The notes under the pieces were generated by a model that ran no database searches, was not told the origin of the DNA, and saw only the letters and a program-made list of their open reading frames with translations. Of a DNA stretch of 64,000 bases, positions 1-9,002 are shown piece after piece. The position numbers and the translations under genes were made by a program. Numbering within the stretch: the stretch's first letter is position 1; every line of letters starts with the position of its first letter. The DNA is from Rhizobium sp. C4 (GTDB taxonomy: Bacteria; Pseudomonadota; Alphaproteobacteria; Rhizobiales; Rhizobiaceae), in contig NZ_JAJNCX010000001.1 of assembly GCF_021026315.1 (NCBI RefSeq), positions 620,001 through 684,000 of the forward strand, written 5' to 3'.

Positions 1-547
1 TGAAGAGCTTGATCGGGAAATGGTCGATGGCAAAGCGCTTGTCGTCGAGCTCGCGCGTCTCGGCCCCCGGGTCGGCCACGTCATGCAGGCCGGAATTCAT
101 CCGCCCGCCGATATAGAAGCAGCGCGCTACGCCAATCGCGCCGATCGCATCCAGCCGGTCGGCATCCTGCAGGATCTTCGCCTCGATGCTCTCCGGCGTG
201 ATGCCGGCGGAGAAGGAATGCGTGGTGATCGCGTGCGCCACGGCGGCGATCTCGTCCGCCTGCCAGCTCAGGTCCGCCAGAAGGCCGGAGGCCTTTTCGG
301 CCGCCAGCCGCGAGGCCTGGCTGCGCAGCGGCGAGTTCTTTTCCACCGACACGCAATCATGCAGCAGCACAGCCGCCGCCAGCACGGCGCCGTTGCCGCC
401 CTCTTCCGCATGGATGCGCATGGCATTGCGGAAGACGCGCAGGATATGGGCGATATCGTGCGAACCATCATCGGATTCGCATGCATATGGAATCAGTTGG
501 GCCGCAAGGCTCTCATGCGGCTTGAAGGCATCGGCAAGGCTGGACAT
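1..547 (-). CDS. HD-domain phosphohydrolase (YedJ-like), 3' end cut off
   Basis: The reading frame is open from ATG at 547 to the window edge, giving 182 codons with the C-terminus missing. The product shows an HD metal-binding pattern: HDIAHILRVFRNA near residues 28-40, then a second HD in VLLHDCVSVEKNSP, then DADRLDAIGAIGVARCF, typical of YedJ-type HD proteins that probably hydrolyse phosphate esters or nucleotides with a divalent metal. A good ribosome site (AGGAGA) precedes the ATG. It starts 18 bases after the DUF2339 stop on the same strand, so the two are probably cotranscribed. The family call is fairly sure; the substrate is unknown. Confidence 0.82.
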   Translation of the reverse strand, partial: MSSLADAFKPHESLAAQLIPYACESDDGSHDIAHILRVFRNAMRIHAEEGGNGAVLAAAVLLHDCVSVEKNSPLRSQASRLAAEKASGLLADLSWQADEIAAVAHAITTHSFSAGITPESIEAKILQDADRLDAIGAIGVARCFYIGGRMNSGLHDVADPGAETRELDDKRFAIDHFPIKLF

Positions 548-565
548 GGTCTCTCCTGAGGGGTG

Positions 566-3472
566 TCAGGAAGAGGTATCGCCCGGCGCCTCCGCTGACA
601 ACCCGGTTTCTTGGCCGATTTCTGGGCCGCCTTCCTGGCCGGTCTCCGGCCCGTTTCCGACAGCCGGCTTTTCCATGGTCCGCAGCACCTTCTGATAGAA
701 GAGCCCGATGCCGATCAGCACCGCGCCGAGCCCGATGAATGAGGCTGCACGGAAGATGCCTTCGAGGTTCGACATGTCGATGAGGAAGACCTTGAGCACC
801 GAGGCGAAGACCAGCACGGCAGACGCCAGACGCAGGCTCTTCGCCTGGAAGCGCGAGCCGGCGACCAGCAGCCCGACACCAAGGATCAGCCAGACGACGG
901 AATAGGCATACATTTCGCCCTGTTCGAAGCCCTTCCAGTCAGCAAGCCCGGGCCCCTGCCACAGCCGGCGGACGGAAAGCGTCACCCAGGCAAAGGCCAT
1001 GACCGCGCCCCCGGCAGCAAGGCCGTAGACATAAGGCTCCGGCCGCTTGCCGCGCGCATAGTAAGCCAGCCCGAAATAACCGAGCGCCGGCAGGAGATAG
1101 CCGAGCAGCAGCAGGTTGAAGAAGGGCCATTCGCCGGTGAGCTCGCCGGTAAAGTAAGGGTTCAGCGTCATCAGATGCGCGAAGAGTGCCGACAGAAGCG
1201 AGATCGTGCCGACGATCATCGAGCCTGCCCTGAAGACCGGCGACGGGCTCTTCATGTCGAGCGTCATCAGCACGGCCGAACCGCCAACGGCGATCAGCGT
1301 ATAGATCGACTGTTCGCCGAGCGTCGGATCGTTGCCGGCCAGCGACCCGCCATTCAGCGCATGGCGCGTCAGGATCGCCACCGTCATCAGGCCGAGAAGG
1401 CTGGCGAGCGCCTGCAGGAAATTGCGCGCCCGGATCGAAGGTCCGTCCTTGATCATATAGGCGCCGAGACCGGCCAGCAGGGCCGGAATGCCATAGCCCG
1501 GCAGAAGCTGGTTGAAGAAGGGCGTCTTCGACAGCGTCATGTCGCCGACAAGGCTTGGTTGCCAGGCGATGCGGGCGAGCACGACAACGCCGGCAAGGCC
1601 CATCATCCAGGTGAGCGCCGGCCAGGGCTTGATGCGCGACGCCATGAGATAGGCGAAGCCGGCAACGGCGACGAGGATCGTTGTGACGACCGAATGCACC
1701 AGCGTGTGCAGCACCAGCACGACGCTCAGATAGGAGCCTGTGACGAGGCCGCCGATGACGGCATCGCGCCAGCGCATCCCGTCCATGCGCTTTTCCACCC
1801 AGACGGCGAGCGCGAGGAACAGAGCCGCATAGCCGATGCCGGTGCCGCCATGTTTCAGGTCGAATGTGAAATTGCCGAATTCGAGGAAGCTCAGCATGGC
1901 GAGCGTCAACGGCACGAACCACATGAGATGCGACCACATGACCGCATAGGCAGGCTGGCTACGACCATGGCGGTGAAGCGCCAGCACGCCAAGCGCGGCA
2001 AACGCGAGGCCCAGCCCGAGAAGCGGGCCGACAAGGCTGTCGCCGAGAATCGCAACCGGCGGCATCTCGCCGCTTGCCAGCAGGCCCATGCCGCTGAAGG
2101 CATCGCCCGTTGCGGCATTGAGGCTGCCGATGAGGGCAGCGACAAGCCCGCCCAGGGCAAAGAGAAGGCCGGAGGAGCGCCATGCGCCGACAGCCGCGAT
2201 CGACACGCACAGCACGCCAAATTCGATCATCTCCATGGTCGAAATGCCGTCGAGACCGCCAAAGACCATGAGCCCCGCTGCTGCGGCAAGCGCGGCCAAA
2301 ACGCCGGTGAAGCGCACCCAGCGATGCGGGACGCGCGGCAGCGCTTCCTCCCGCCAGACGCGGAAGGTCGAGGGCCTTGCCTGCGGGGCGCCAGCCGGAT
2401 CGGCGGGTGCCTGCTCGGCAAGGTCTTCTTCCGTCACTTGCGTCTCGCCATCGCCTGCGGGCCAGAGCAGCGCCAGACCCGCCATCATCGCGGCAACGGA
2501 AAGCACCATGGCCCAGACGCCGAAGGGCGGGACATGCGCCATGAAGAGGACGTACCAGAATAGCATTGCCGTATTCGCGAGCGCCGGCACGGCGTTCCAG
2601 CGGCGGATTCGCGCGGTCGCAATCGTCGCGAACCAGGCGATCGTCAGGTAGGCGAAGAGGCTCCAGGCATTGGGGTCATCGCTGCCGATCAGGGCCGGCG
2701 TGATCATGGCAGCAAGCAGGCCAAGGCCCGCCAGCGCCTGACCATGCAGGAGCGAAAGTCCGACCGTCACCAGTGCCACGATGGCCAGCAGAATGAAGGC
2801 CGTCGTCGGGCCGAGATAGTCATAGAACCCATAGGCCGCGTAGATCGCGCCGAAGAGCGTGACCGAGCCGGCCGCCGTCAGGGCACCGGGCACGAGAGCG
2901 TGCTTCAGCGCCGGCAGGTCGAGCGGGCTCTCGCGACGGCGCACCCATTCGCCAAGCGTCATCAGAACGAGGCCGAAAAGGGCTGCCATGGTGAGGCGCA
3001 CGGCGGGGCTGATCAGCCCCTGCTCGATCGAATATTTGACCATGAAAATGCCGCCGAGCGCCAGCGCCAGACCACCGACCCAGACGGGCCAGCGCGCGCC
3101 GATCATGCTTTCGAGGCTCTGCTGCGGCTTGGGCGCGGCGGGGATTGCTTTGGCGGCTGCGGCAGCGGCAGCGATAACGGCCGGCTCTTCGGAGACGGCA
3201 TCCTGCGGCGCATGAACGGCCATTTCGACCGGCTCGAAGGGCTTTTCCACATGCACCGGAGGGGCATCGACCGTGTAGGGCTCGGCGGGCATGTCCAGCG
3301 TTTCCAGGGGCCGCGGCATCTCTGGCTCGGCGACGACCGGAGTTGCAACGGCCGCCAGCGGACGAGCCTCAAGATCCCGCACCCGATTTTCCAGCTTGGA
3401 AATCCGCGTCTCCGCGCGCCGGAGCAGGACGATGGCGCCAAGCGCCAGAACGAGCGACAAAAATTCGAACAT
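566..3472 (-). CDS. DUF2339 polytopic membrane protein
   Basis: 968 residues. It opens with one hydrophobic segment (residues about 3-17), followed by a short heptad-like charged stretch (ETRISKLENRVRDLEA) and an Ala/Pro/Glu-rich linker to about residue 120. The rest is a long series of hydrophobic helices with short loops, roughly two dozen. This architecture is characteristic of DUF2339 inner-membrane proteins, whose role is not established. A soluble charged insert lies around residues 340-385. The stop lies just upstream of the HD-domain gene, suggesting a two-gene unit. No catalytic motif is visible. Confidence 0.85.
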   Translation of the reverse strand: MFEFLSLVLALGAIVLLRRAETRISKLENRVRDLEARPLAAVATPVVAEPEMPRPLETLDMPAEPYTVDAPPVHVEKPFEPVEMAVHAPQDAVSEEPAVIAAAAAAAKAIPAAPKPQQSLESMIGARWPVWVGGLALALGGIFMVKYSIEQGLISPAVRLTMAALFGLVLMTLGEWVRRRESPLDLPALKHALVPGALTAAGSVTLFGAIYAAYGFYDYLGPTTAFILLAIVALVTVGLSLLHGQALAGLGLLAAMITPALIGSDDPNAWSLFAYLTIAWFATIATARIRRWNAVPALANTAMLFWYVLFMAHVPPFGVWAMVLSVAAMMAGLALLWPAGDGETQVTEEDLAEQAPADPAGAPQARPSTFRVWREEALPRVPHRWVRFTGVLAALAAAAGLMVFGGLDGISTMEMIEFGVLCVSIAAVGAWRSSGLLFALGGLVAALIGSLNAATGDAFSGMGLLASGEMPPVAILGDSLVGPLLGLGLAFAALGVLALHRHGRSQPAYAVMWSHLMWFVPLTLAMLSFLEFGNFTFDLKHGGTGIGYAALFLALAVWVEKRMDGMRWRDAVIGGLVTGSYLSVVLVLHTLVHSVVTTILVAVAGFAYLMASRIKPWPALTWMMGLAGVVVLARIAWQPSLVGDMTLSKTPFFNQLLPGYGIPALLAGLGAYMIKDGPSIRARNFLQALASLLGLMTVAILTRHALNGGSLAGNDPTLGEQSIYTLIAVGGSAVLMTLDMKSPSPVFRAGSMIVGTISLLSALFAHLMTLNPYFTGELTGEWPFFNLLLLGYLLPALGYFGLAYYARGKRPEPYVYGLAAGGAVMAFAWVTLSVRRLWQGPGLADWKGFEQGEMYAYSVVWLILGVGLLVAGSRFQAKSLRLASAVLVFASVLKVFLIDMSNLEGIFRAASFIGLGAVLIGIGLFYQKVLRTMEKPAVGNGPETGQEGGPEIGQETGLSAEAPGDTSS

Positions 3473-3533
3473 CGGTATCCTCCGGGCGTCATGCCCGTTG
3501 CCGCCATCCTTTGGGGATGGGCCTGTTGCCTTC

Positions 3534-4025
3534 TTAGCGCATCAGGTTTGCGATTGGGAAGATGGCGCAGGTCTCCGTCCCATGCGCAAGCAATCTGCCA
3601 TTGCCGTCGCGGAGATAGCCTTCCGCCGTCGCCAGCGTCCGGCCACGGTGGAGAATGCGCGCCTCGCAGGCCACCTCGCCCATGCCGGCCGTCAGCGGGC
3701 GGACGATATTCACCTTGAATTCGGCGGTCGTGTAGCCCTCGCCGGGCTTCAGCATCGACATGACGACGCAGCCGAGCGCCGAATCAAGGATCGTCGCCGT
3801 CCAGCCGCCATGCACCGCGCCCATCGGGTTGAGGTGATCGGCGGTGGGCACGCCGCGAAACTCGATCTGCCCTTCCTCCACCGCCGACAGTCTGAAATTC
3901 AGCACCCGGGCTATGGGGGCTGCCGGAAACTCTCCGGAGAGAATTTTCTGCAGCGTCTCCAGTCCGCTCAGCTTTGCCACTTCGGCCATGAGCATGGGCG
4001 CGAAGGCGCGTTCAGGCTCGGTCAT
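3534..4025 (-). CDS. PaaI-type hotdog thioesterase
   Basis: 163 residues from the ATG that overlaps the recO stop by four bases (ATGA). The segment [22 protein letters not shown] matches the hotdog-fold acyl-CoA thioesterase signature (N-P-x-G-x-x-H-G-G plus a downstream acidic residue), and [10 protein letters not shown] and [18 protein letters not shown] fit later strands of the fold. The family hydrolyses acyl- or aryl-CoA thioesters; the substrate here cannot be read from sequence. An in-frame extension upstream is rejected because it runs through recO in another frame. The overlap implies translational coupling to recO. Confidence 0.85.
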   Translation of the reverse strand: MTEPERAFAPMLMAEVAKLSGLETLQKILSGEFPAAPIARVLNFRLSAVEEGQIEFRGVPTADHLNPMGAVHGGWTATILDSALGCVVMSMLKPGEGYTTAEFKVNIVRPLTAGMGEVACEARILHRGRTLATAEGYLRDGNGRLLAHGTETCAIFPIANLMR

Positions 4026-4777
4026 GCGGAAACTTCCCTTTCGTGCGCGCGTCTCAGCGCCTTCAGCGCCGCCTCGCGCAGGCCATCGCGCGCCTCGGTC
4101 ATCTTCAGGCCACGGGGTTCGTAGACATGGCGTTCGAGGAAGTAGGCCGTGAGGCTGAAGGCATCGACCAGACTGTCCGCCGTCGCCGCCTTGCGGCTCT
4201 CTTCCCCGAGAAAGGTCGGCAGCCGCAACATCCGGTCGGCATAGGGCTCGCCCGCCACCCGGCTCACCGCCCGGCCCGATTTCGGCGAGACATAGGCGAG
4301 ATCGTGCCGCGCGCCGGTCGCCGCGCATTCCGTCAGATCGATGCCGAAGCCGAGATCGTTGAGCACGGCCAGCTCGAAGCGGATGTAGAGTTCGCAGGCG
4401 TCCAGCGGTTCGTCGAAATGATCGAGAATGACGTTCAGCGCCTCGAAGAGATGCGGATGCGGATCGCGCTCGGGCAACAGGCGAAGCAGCGCCGCCATCG
4501 CCTGCACGCCATAGATGGAGACAGCACTTTCCATCAGCGCCGCCGCGCGACTGCGGACCGGCTCCAGCCTGAATTCGCCGAGATGCTCTTCAAGCCGCGC
4601 CCGCCACGTCACCTCGACGAGGTTCCCTGGCTGCAGCACCGGCTGCATCATCTTCGACCGCCCGGAACGCACGATCCCCATATGCCGCCCCCGCGCGCGT
4701 GTCATCACCTCCGCAATCACGGAGCTCTCTCCATGCTTGCGGGTTCCCAAGATGACTGCTTCGTCGGTCCATTGCAT
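4022..4777 (-). CDS. recO: DNA repair protein RecO
   Basis: 251 residues starting [19 protein letters not shown], the usual RecO N-terminal OB-fold opening. RecO acts in the RecFOR pathway, loading RecA onto SSB-coated single strands at gaps. The central helical domain (for example [19 protein letters not shown]) and the length match alphaproteobacterial RecO. The start at 4777 is preferred over an upstream in-frame ATG because the conserved protein begins there and the 21-residue extension is Pro/His-rich and unconserved in character. In many rhizobia recO directly follows era; here 10 kb separates them. Confidence 0.93.
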   Translation of the reverse strand: MQWTDEAVILGTRKHGESSVIAEVMTRARGRHMGIVRSGRSKMMQPVLQPGNLVEVTWRARLEEHLGEFRLEPVRSRAAALMESAVSIYGVQAMAALLRLLPERDPHPHLFEALNVILDHFDEPLDACELYIRFELAVLNDLGFGIDLTECAATGARHDLAYVSPKSGRAVSRVAGEPYADRMLRLPTFLGEESRKAATADSLVDAFSLTAYFLERHVYEPRGLKMTEARDGLREAALKALRRAHEREVSA

Positions 4778-4835
4778 GGGGTGGTTATAGCGGGGCGCGG
4801 TGGGGTGGGGAAGTGCTGGATGAGCGCGACGCACT

Positions 4836-5010
4836 CCCATCTCCCCCTTGGTGGGGGAGAAAGCGATTTCAACATTTAGCGCAGCTAAGTGTTAAAAATC
4901 GCAAGTGAGGGGGTCGACGGCGGGGACAAAAACGCCCCCTCGCCTGGAAAATCTAGCACTTAGCCTTTGGCTAAGATGCTGATTTTCCTTCCTCTCCCAC
5001 AAGGGGCGAG
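4836..5010. repeat. Palindromic intergenic repeat mosaic upstream of recO
   Basis: Several nested inverted repeats are visible. CTCCCCC and GGGGGAG face each other around 4850. A hairpin at about 4862-4902 has arms GCGATTT and AAATCGC enclosing TTAGC-GCA-GCTAA. A second hairpin at about 4953-4975 pairs CTTAGCC with GGCTAAG. The block ends in CCTCTCCCACAAGGGGCGAGG-type sequence around 4992-5010. The layout resembles the short mosaic repeats scattered between rhizobial genes. No reading frame of quality crosses it. Confidence 0.7.
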
Positions 5011-5171
5011 GATAACCCGGCTTTTCTGTTTTCCCCGCTCTCCTACATTTCCGTTATCCTACAGTTCTCCCGCCACCGGATGGACCAGCGACGACTGGCC
5101 CAGGCGGGAGGAGAGCTTGATGATGTTCTCCGTAACGTGCGGTGAATGTCATGAGGGGACGCGGGCGGCGG

Positions 5172-5284
5172 CAGGTGAAACAACACCTGACGAAACGTTT
5201 CCCCCGATGGGCCGCGAATGGCTCGGCGGCTTGGCTGCGCCAAAGAACCCGTCTGCCTCCGCAGACGGCTTAGCGAGGCGGCCC
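5172..5284. other. Cluster of four hairpins, possible structured RNA
   Basis: Four perfect stems lie within 113 bases: CAGGTG/CACCTG (5172-5189), an outer pair GGGCCGC (5209-5215) with GCGGCCC (5278-5284), TTGGC-TGC-GCCAA (5231-5243), and CCGTCTGC-CTCC-GCAGACGG (5249-5268). The last two sit inside the outer stem, giving a three-way-junction shape. The surrounding frame at 4967-5449 could be read as a 160-residue protein but has no family resemblance and crosses the stems. Strand and transcription are unknown; it could also be a repeat rather than an RNA gene. Confidence 0.35.
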
Positions 5285-5496
5285 GCGTTTGAGGATCAGG
5301 ATCGGATGAGGTCCTGCCTTGCAGATCTCGACGGGTCGCGCTGGCGCTCCGCCGTATTTTTAAACTACCCATCAGGGCGGCGCGTCGGCGTGGCTCTCCG
5401 GAAGCCGATGTCCAGAGACAAGGGCGGAGGCGACAAAACCGGAGGATAACTCGGGGAAGGTTTTTTCCGGGGCTTTTGGCGCGCCTAACAATGAGA

Positions 5497-5540
5497 CCTC
5501 ACCCTGAGGTGCCTGCGCAACGCGCAGGCCTCGAAGGGTC
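5497..5540. repeat. Palindromic repeat type A, copy 1
   Basis: This copy carries CCTCACCCTGAGGTGCC followed by a GC-rich palindrome (CTGCGCAACGCGCAG) and CCTCGAAGG. It is a diverged relative of the two copies at 5575 and 5705. Confidence 0.7.
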
Positions 5541-5574
5541 CGTGCCACACACTCAGGGGGCACCTGCCACAATC

Positions 5575-5693
5575 GCATCCTTCGAGGCCGCCCGGCGGGC
5601 GGCACCTCAGGATGAGGGTGGAGCAAGCGGCACGCCACCAATCTCCCCCCTTGCGGGGGAGATGTCACGAAGTGACAGAGGGGGGTGTGGCGA
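5575..5693. repeat. Composite repeat unit (type A + spacer + type B), copy 1
   Basis: Type A (5575-5620) contains CCTTCGAGGCCGCCC, a GGGCGGC return arm and CACCTCAGGATGAGGGTG. A 13-base spacer GAGCAAGCGGCAC follows, then type B (5639-5693) with the hairpin CTCCCCCCTTGCGGGGGAG and a second hairpin GTCACGAAGTGAC. The same order recurs about 130 bases further on. Confidence 0.8.
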
Positions 5694-5704
5694 GGCAGGA
5701 CGCT

Positions 5705-5822
5705 CGATCCTTCGAGGCCGCCCTGTGGGCGGCACCTCAGGATGAGGGTGGAGCAAGCGGCACGAGGCCAATCTCCCCCCTTGCGGGGGAGATGCCAGCG
5801 AAGCTGACAGAGGTGGGTGCCA
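5705..5822. repeat. Composite repeat unit (type A + spacer + type B), copy 2
   Basis: Nearly the same as the unit at 5575-5693: type A at 5705-5750, the same GAGCAAGCGGCAC spacer, then type B at 5769-5822. The second hairpin of type B is altered (CAGCGAAGCTG instead of GTCACGAAGTGAC), with compensating changes on both arms, so the structure is kept while the sequence changes. Confidence 0.8.
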
Positions 5823-5860
5823 CAGGCGAGAACGTAGATGGAAGCAGAATATGACGCACC

Positions 5861-5909
5861 ATACCCCCCTCTGCCCTGCCGGGCATCTCCCCCGCAAGGG
5901 GGGAGATTG
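5861..5909. repeat. Type B repeat in inverted orientation
   Basis: An inverted copy of type B (ATCTCCCCCGCAAGGGGGGAGAT core) ends 14 bases before the sthA stop codon, followed by the inverted spacer sequence GCAAGCGGCACCCTCA. With the copy at 5769 it forms a large inverted repeat that may act as a terminator for sthA. Confidence 0.7.
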
Positions 5910-5922
5910 GCAAGCGGCACCC

Positions 5923-7353
5923 TCACCCCACCGGCTGCGGAACGACGTCTGCGTCCTTCTTCAACTCACCCATGCGGTTCCAGGCGTCGAGGCCGGCGAT
6001 CTTGTAGGCCTCTGCCAGCGTCGGATAATTGAACGTGTTCTCGACGAAATATTCGACCGTGCCTTTGAGGTTCAGCACGGCCTGGCCGATATGGATGAGT
6101 TCGGTGGCGCCCTCGCCGACGATATGGGCGCCGAGCAGGCGGCGGGTCTTGAGGGAGAAGATCATCTTCAGCATGCCGGTGTCGAGGCCCATGATGTGGC
6201 CGCGCGAGGTCTCGCGGAAATGGGCGATGCCGCATTCGTAAGGGATGCCGCGTTGCTGGACTTCCTCTTCCGTCAGGCCGCAGGTGGAGATTTCCGGCAC
6301 GGCATAGATGCCATAGGGGAAATAGTGCGGCGGGTCGTTGGCGGGGGCGCCGACGGCGTGGCGGGCGGCGATGCGGCCCTGTTCCATCGAGGTCGAGGCA
6401 AGCGAGGGGAAGCCGACGACGTCGCCGGCGGCATAGATGCCGGGCACCGAGGTCTGGAACGTCTCCTGATCGACCTTGATGCGGCCGCGATTGTCCGGCT
6501 CGATGCCGATGGCGGCGAGGTTCAGCGTATCGGTCGCGCCCATGCGGCCGGCGGCGAAGAGGACCATGTCGGCGGTCAGCGTGCGGCCGGTCTTGAGCGT
6601 CACGCGACACTTGCCGCTGTCGTCCTTCTCGATCCTGTCGACCGGCTGGCCGAAGAGCAGCTTCATGTTGCGGTCACGCAGCTGATAGGTGAAGTCCTGC
6701 AGGATCTCCTTGTCGATGAAATCGAGCATGGTGTCGCGCGGCTCGATCAGCGTGACATTGGTGTCGAGCGCCGAAAAGATCGTCGCATATTCGACGCCGA
6801 TGACGCCCGCACCGATGACGATCATGGAACGCGGCACATGCTTGATCTCGAGGATTTCGTCGCTGTCGATGATGCTGTCGTGGTCGAAGGGGATGTAATC
6901 CGGCCGGAAGGGGCGCGTGCCGACGGCCAGCAGAACCGAGGCCGTGGTGACGCGCAACTGCTCGCCATCTTCCTTGACGACTTCCAGCGTGTTGCGGTCG
7001 ATGAAGCTCGCCTTGCCGCGCATCTGCTGGACGCGGTTGCGGGCGAACTGGTGTTCGAGCACGTCAACTTCATGATCGAGCGTGATCAGCAGGCGGCGGC
7101 GCAGGTCGTCCGCGCTGATCTCCTGCTTGACGCGGTAGGAGCGGCCATAGAAGCCGCGCTCGCGCCAGCCGCTGAGGTTCAGCGCCGTCTCGCGCATGGT
7201 CTTGGAGGGGATGGTGCCCGTGTGGACGGATACGCCGCCGACGCGGGTGCCCTTCTCGATGACGAGAACCCTCTTCTCGAGCTTGGCAGCCTGGATGGCG
7301 GCGCGGCGGCCCGCAGGCCCGCTGCCGACGACGACGAGATCATACTGAAACAT
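5923..7353 (-). CDS. sthA: Soluble pyridine nucleotide transhydrogenase (Si-specific)
   Basis: 476 residues. The FAD-binding N-terminus is YDLVVVGSGPAGRRAAIQAAKL; a second dinucleotide fold is at VIGAGVIGVEYATIF; the FAD-contacting YAAGDVVGFPSLAS and a C-terminal dimerisation domain (GIYAVPEISTCG onwards) complete a flavoprotein disulfide reductase fold. The redox-active disulfide of the lipoamide dehydrogenase branch is absent: the active segment reads VGGVSVHTGTIPSKTMRE, like SthA. The enzyme moves reducing equivalents between NADPH and NAD+ in the cytoplasm. ATG at 7353 follows AGGGGAA. It is divergent from the regulator at 7435. Confidence 0.92.
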   Translation of the reverse strand: MFQYDLVVVGSGPAGRRAAIQAAKLEKRVLVIEKGTRVGGVSVHTGTIPSKTMRETALNLSGWRERGFYGRSYRVKQEISADDLRRRLLITLDHEVDVLEHQFARNRVQQMRGKASFIDRNTLEVVKEDGEQLRVTTASVLLAVGTRPFRPDYIPFDHDSIIDSDEILEIKHVPRSMIVIGAGVIGVEYATIFSALDTNVTLIEPRDTMLDFIDKEILQDFTYQLRDRNMKLLFGQPVDRIEKDDSGKCRVTLKTGRTLTADMVLFAAGRMGATDTLNLAAIGIEPDNRGRIKVDQETFQTSVPGIYAAGDVVGFPSLASTSMEQGRIAARHAVGAPANDPPHYFPYGIYAVPEISTCGLTEEEVQQRGIPYECGIAHFRETSRGHIMGLDTGMLKMIFSLKTRRLLGAHIVGEGATELIHIGQAVLNLKGTVEYFVENTFNYPTLAEAYKIAGLDAWNRMGELKKDADVVPQPVG

Positions 7354-7434
7354 GCATTTTCCCCTGATGCTCGGGACTCGCATTCGATGGTGCAATGCAA
7401 CATGAAGAGAACCGAAGTTTCAACAGTGTGACAG

Positions 7435-8421
7435 ATGGAAATGTCAAATTTCTCTCCTCTTGAACAAAACGCCGCGATGATGCAGAGATTAAGGCGTCCA
7501 GCTCCAGTCTACAGGCTCTCGCAGCGCTATGAATTGCAACAGTTTTCAGCCCATACGTCCGGGTCGCGCCTCATGCTGACTACGGAAATTATCTCAGCAC
7601 ATCCCGATCGTCTGCCAATCCTGCGGCAGCAAGCCGTGTCCTTCCTGACCGTCGAGAGAAGCTCGCCCCGTGTGGCGGGCATTTTCGGCACGCAGCAGCG
7701 CTATCTTCTGGCGCAGCTGGCCTCTGCCATGCTATTTCGCAGCAAGGACGGGACGCTGCATCTCAGCCGCTTCCTCGAAGCCGTTGTTGCCCACCGCATC
7801 GCCAGCCGCAACACGGCGCATGACTTCATCCGCGAAATGGAGAAATACGGCGTCATTCGGCCCAATCTCGCCCGGGACGACAAGCGGTCGCGACCGCTGA
7901 AGCTCGTGGAGGAAACCGTCGGCCTGCTCGGCGTCTGGGTCGCCATCCATCTGAGAACGCTGGATGCCTTCGACAACGGCTCGCGGGCGGCGACCTTCGC
8001 CGAAACGCCCGGAATGCTGGCGCAGCTGCACCCCGCCATCGTCGAGCGCATCCTGCAATCGCAGCGCTCGACCAGCCCGGACGGGACATTCTCTCTGTTC
8101 ACCTGGATGAACGACGGGGGCCTGGTGATGGACAAGATGATCGCCACGATCACCGATTTCTCGCCGCAGGACGGTCGCATCGTCACCGGCATCGGCTCGC
8201 TCGACGAGATCGCCTCGGCGCTGCGCGTCACCAAAACCCACCTGTCGCGCAAGATGGCGGTGGCGGAACGCGAGGGCAGCCTTGGATGGACCGGCAAGCG
8301 CGGCACATCCTTGCTCTGGCTCTCTCCGGGCTTCCTCGAGGAATATGTGGCATATCAGGCTGACAAGCTCGGCCGGGTCGAAGAGGCCTATGCCTCGCTG
8401 ACGGTCGCCGTTCCCGCCTGA
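7435..8421 (+). CDS. Predicted winged-helix regulator, rhizobial family of unknown target
   Basis: 328 residues, no membrane segment. The region around residues 80-150 (LSRFLEAVVAHRIASRNTAHDFIREMEKYGVI) and the C-terminal region around 255-300 (GSLDEIASALRVTKTHLSRKMAVAEREGSLGW) both read like helix-turn-helix or winged-helix units, the second very like a MarR/GntR-type recognition helix. I do not recognise a named family. The start could also be the ATG at 7441; neither has a clear Shine-Dalgarno. It is divergent from sthA across 81 bases, so control of sthA or of itself is possible. Confidence 0.65.
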   Translation: MEMSNFSPLEQNAAMMQRLRRPAPVYRLSQRYELQQFSAHTSGSRLMLTTEIISAHPDRLPILRQQAVSFLTVERSSPRVAGIFGTQQRYLLAQLASAMLFRSKDGTLHLSRFLEAVVAHRIASRNTAHDFIREMEKYGVIRPNLARDDKRSRPLKLVEETVGLLGVWVAIHLRTLDAFDNGSRAATFAETPGMLAQLHPAIVERILQSQRSTSPDGTFSLFTWMNDGGLVMDKMIATITDFSPQDGRIVTGIGSLDEIASALRVTKTHLSRKMAVAEREGSLGWTGKRGTSLLWLSPGFLEEYVAYQADKLGRVEEAYASLTVAVPA

Positions 8422-8535
8422 GAATTTCGTGGATTATCCCAAAAATGATCCAACATGGCCTGCCCATCTTGTGGCAGAAAGTTGGCCGTGGGCGGCTGGA
8501 GTCTGGACAACTGGGCCGCTAGCGGAGCTGAGACG

Positions 8536-8877
8536 ATGAGGACGATCCTATGCGTTGCGGTCGCCGCACTGGCGGCTGCCACTACCCTGGCGCATGCCAG
8601 CAATTATGCATTTCGCCTGCACAACCGGGCTCAGAATTACACGATCAACGGGTTCTACACCTATCAGGAAGGGCAGTGGAGCGACAATTGGCTGAAGGAC
8701 GGCGCGCGCATCCGTCCTGGCGATATCGTCGAGATGGACTGGTTCAGCAACAAGGGTGACTGCGTCGTGCCGTTCCGCGTCAGCTGGGACAATTACGGCG
8801 CAGACGACTTCAAGGTCGACTGGTGCCAGCACCCGAAGAATATCTACATGGAAAACAAGGGTTTCAGCTGGGATTGA
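8536..8877 (+). CDS. Small secreted protein, unknown function
   Basis: 113 residues. It starts with a classical signal peptide (MRTILCVAVAALAAATTLAHA, cleavage after AHA) and continues as a mature domain of about 92 residues rich in Trp, Tyr, Asn and Asp, with two cysteines (DCVVPF and DWCQHP) that could form a disulfide in the periplasm. I recognise no family. GAGCTGAGACG before the ATG gives a moderate ribosome site; an upstream in-frame ATG at 8455 would bury the signal peptide and is not chosen. Confidence 0.7.
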   Translation: MRTILCVAVAALAAATTLAHASNYAFRLHNRAQNYTINGFYTYQEGQWSDNWLKDGARIRPGDIVEMDWFSNKGDCVVPFRVSWDNYGADDFKVDWCQHPKNIYMENKGFSWD

Positions 8878-8957
8878 TCCCAACCCATTGCGCGAAGACA
8901 TTTTCAGAACGTAACGTCACGGATGAAAATCCGTGCAATTTCAAAATGACTTTGGGA

Positions 8958-8993
8958 GCGCGCCGCAGACCTGGGGGACTGCGGCGCGCTTCT
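8958..8993. terminator. Bidirectional terminator
   Basis: A perfect 11-bp stem GCGCGCCGCAG / CTGCGGCGCGC (8958-8968 with 8979-8989), a 10-base loop and a short T-rich tail. It lies between the convergent secreted-protein gene and tex and may serve both. Confidence 0.7.
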
Positions 8994-9002
8994 GATTCAT
9001 GA

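Noticed and set aside
4967-5449. 160-residue frame in the recO-sthA gap
   Set aside because: It crosses several perfect hairpins, has no recognisable domain, and is likelier to be repeat or RNA sequence.
5497-5909. CRISPR array
   Set aside because: The repeats are few, palindromic, of mixed type and not evenly spaced with unique spacers; no cas gene is present.
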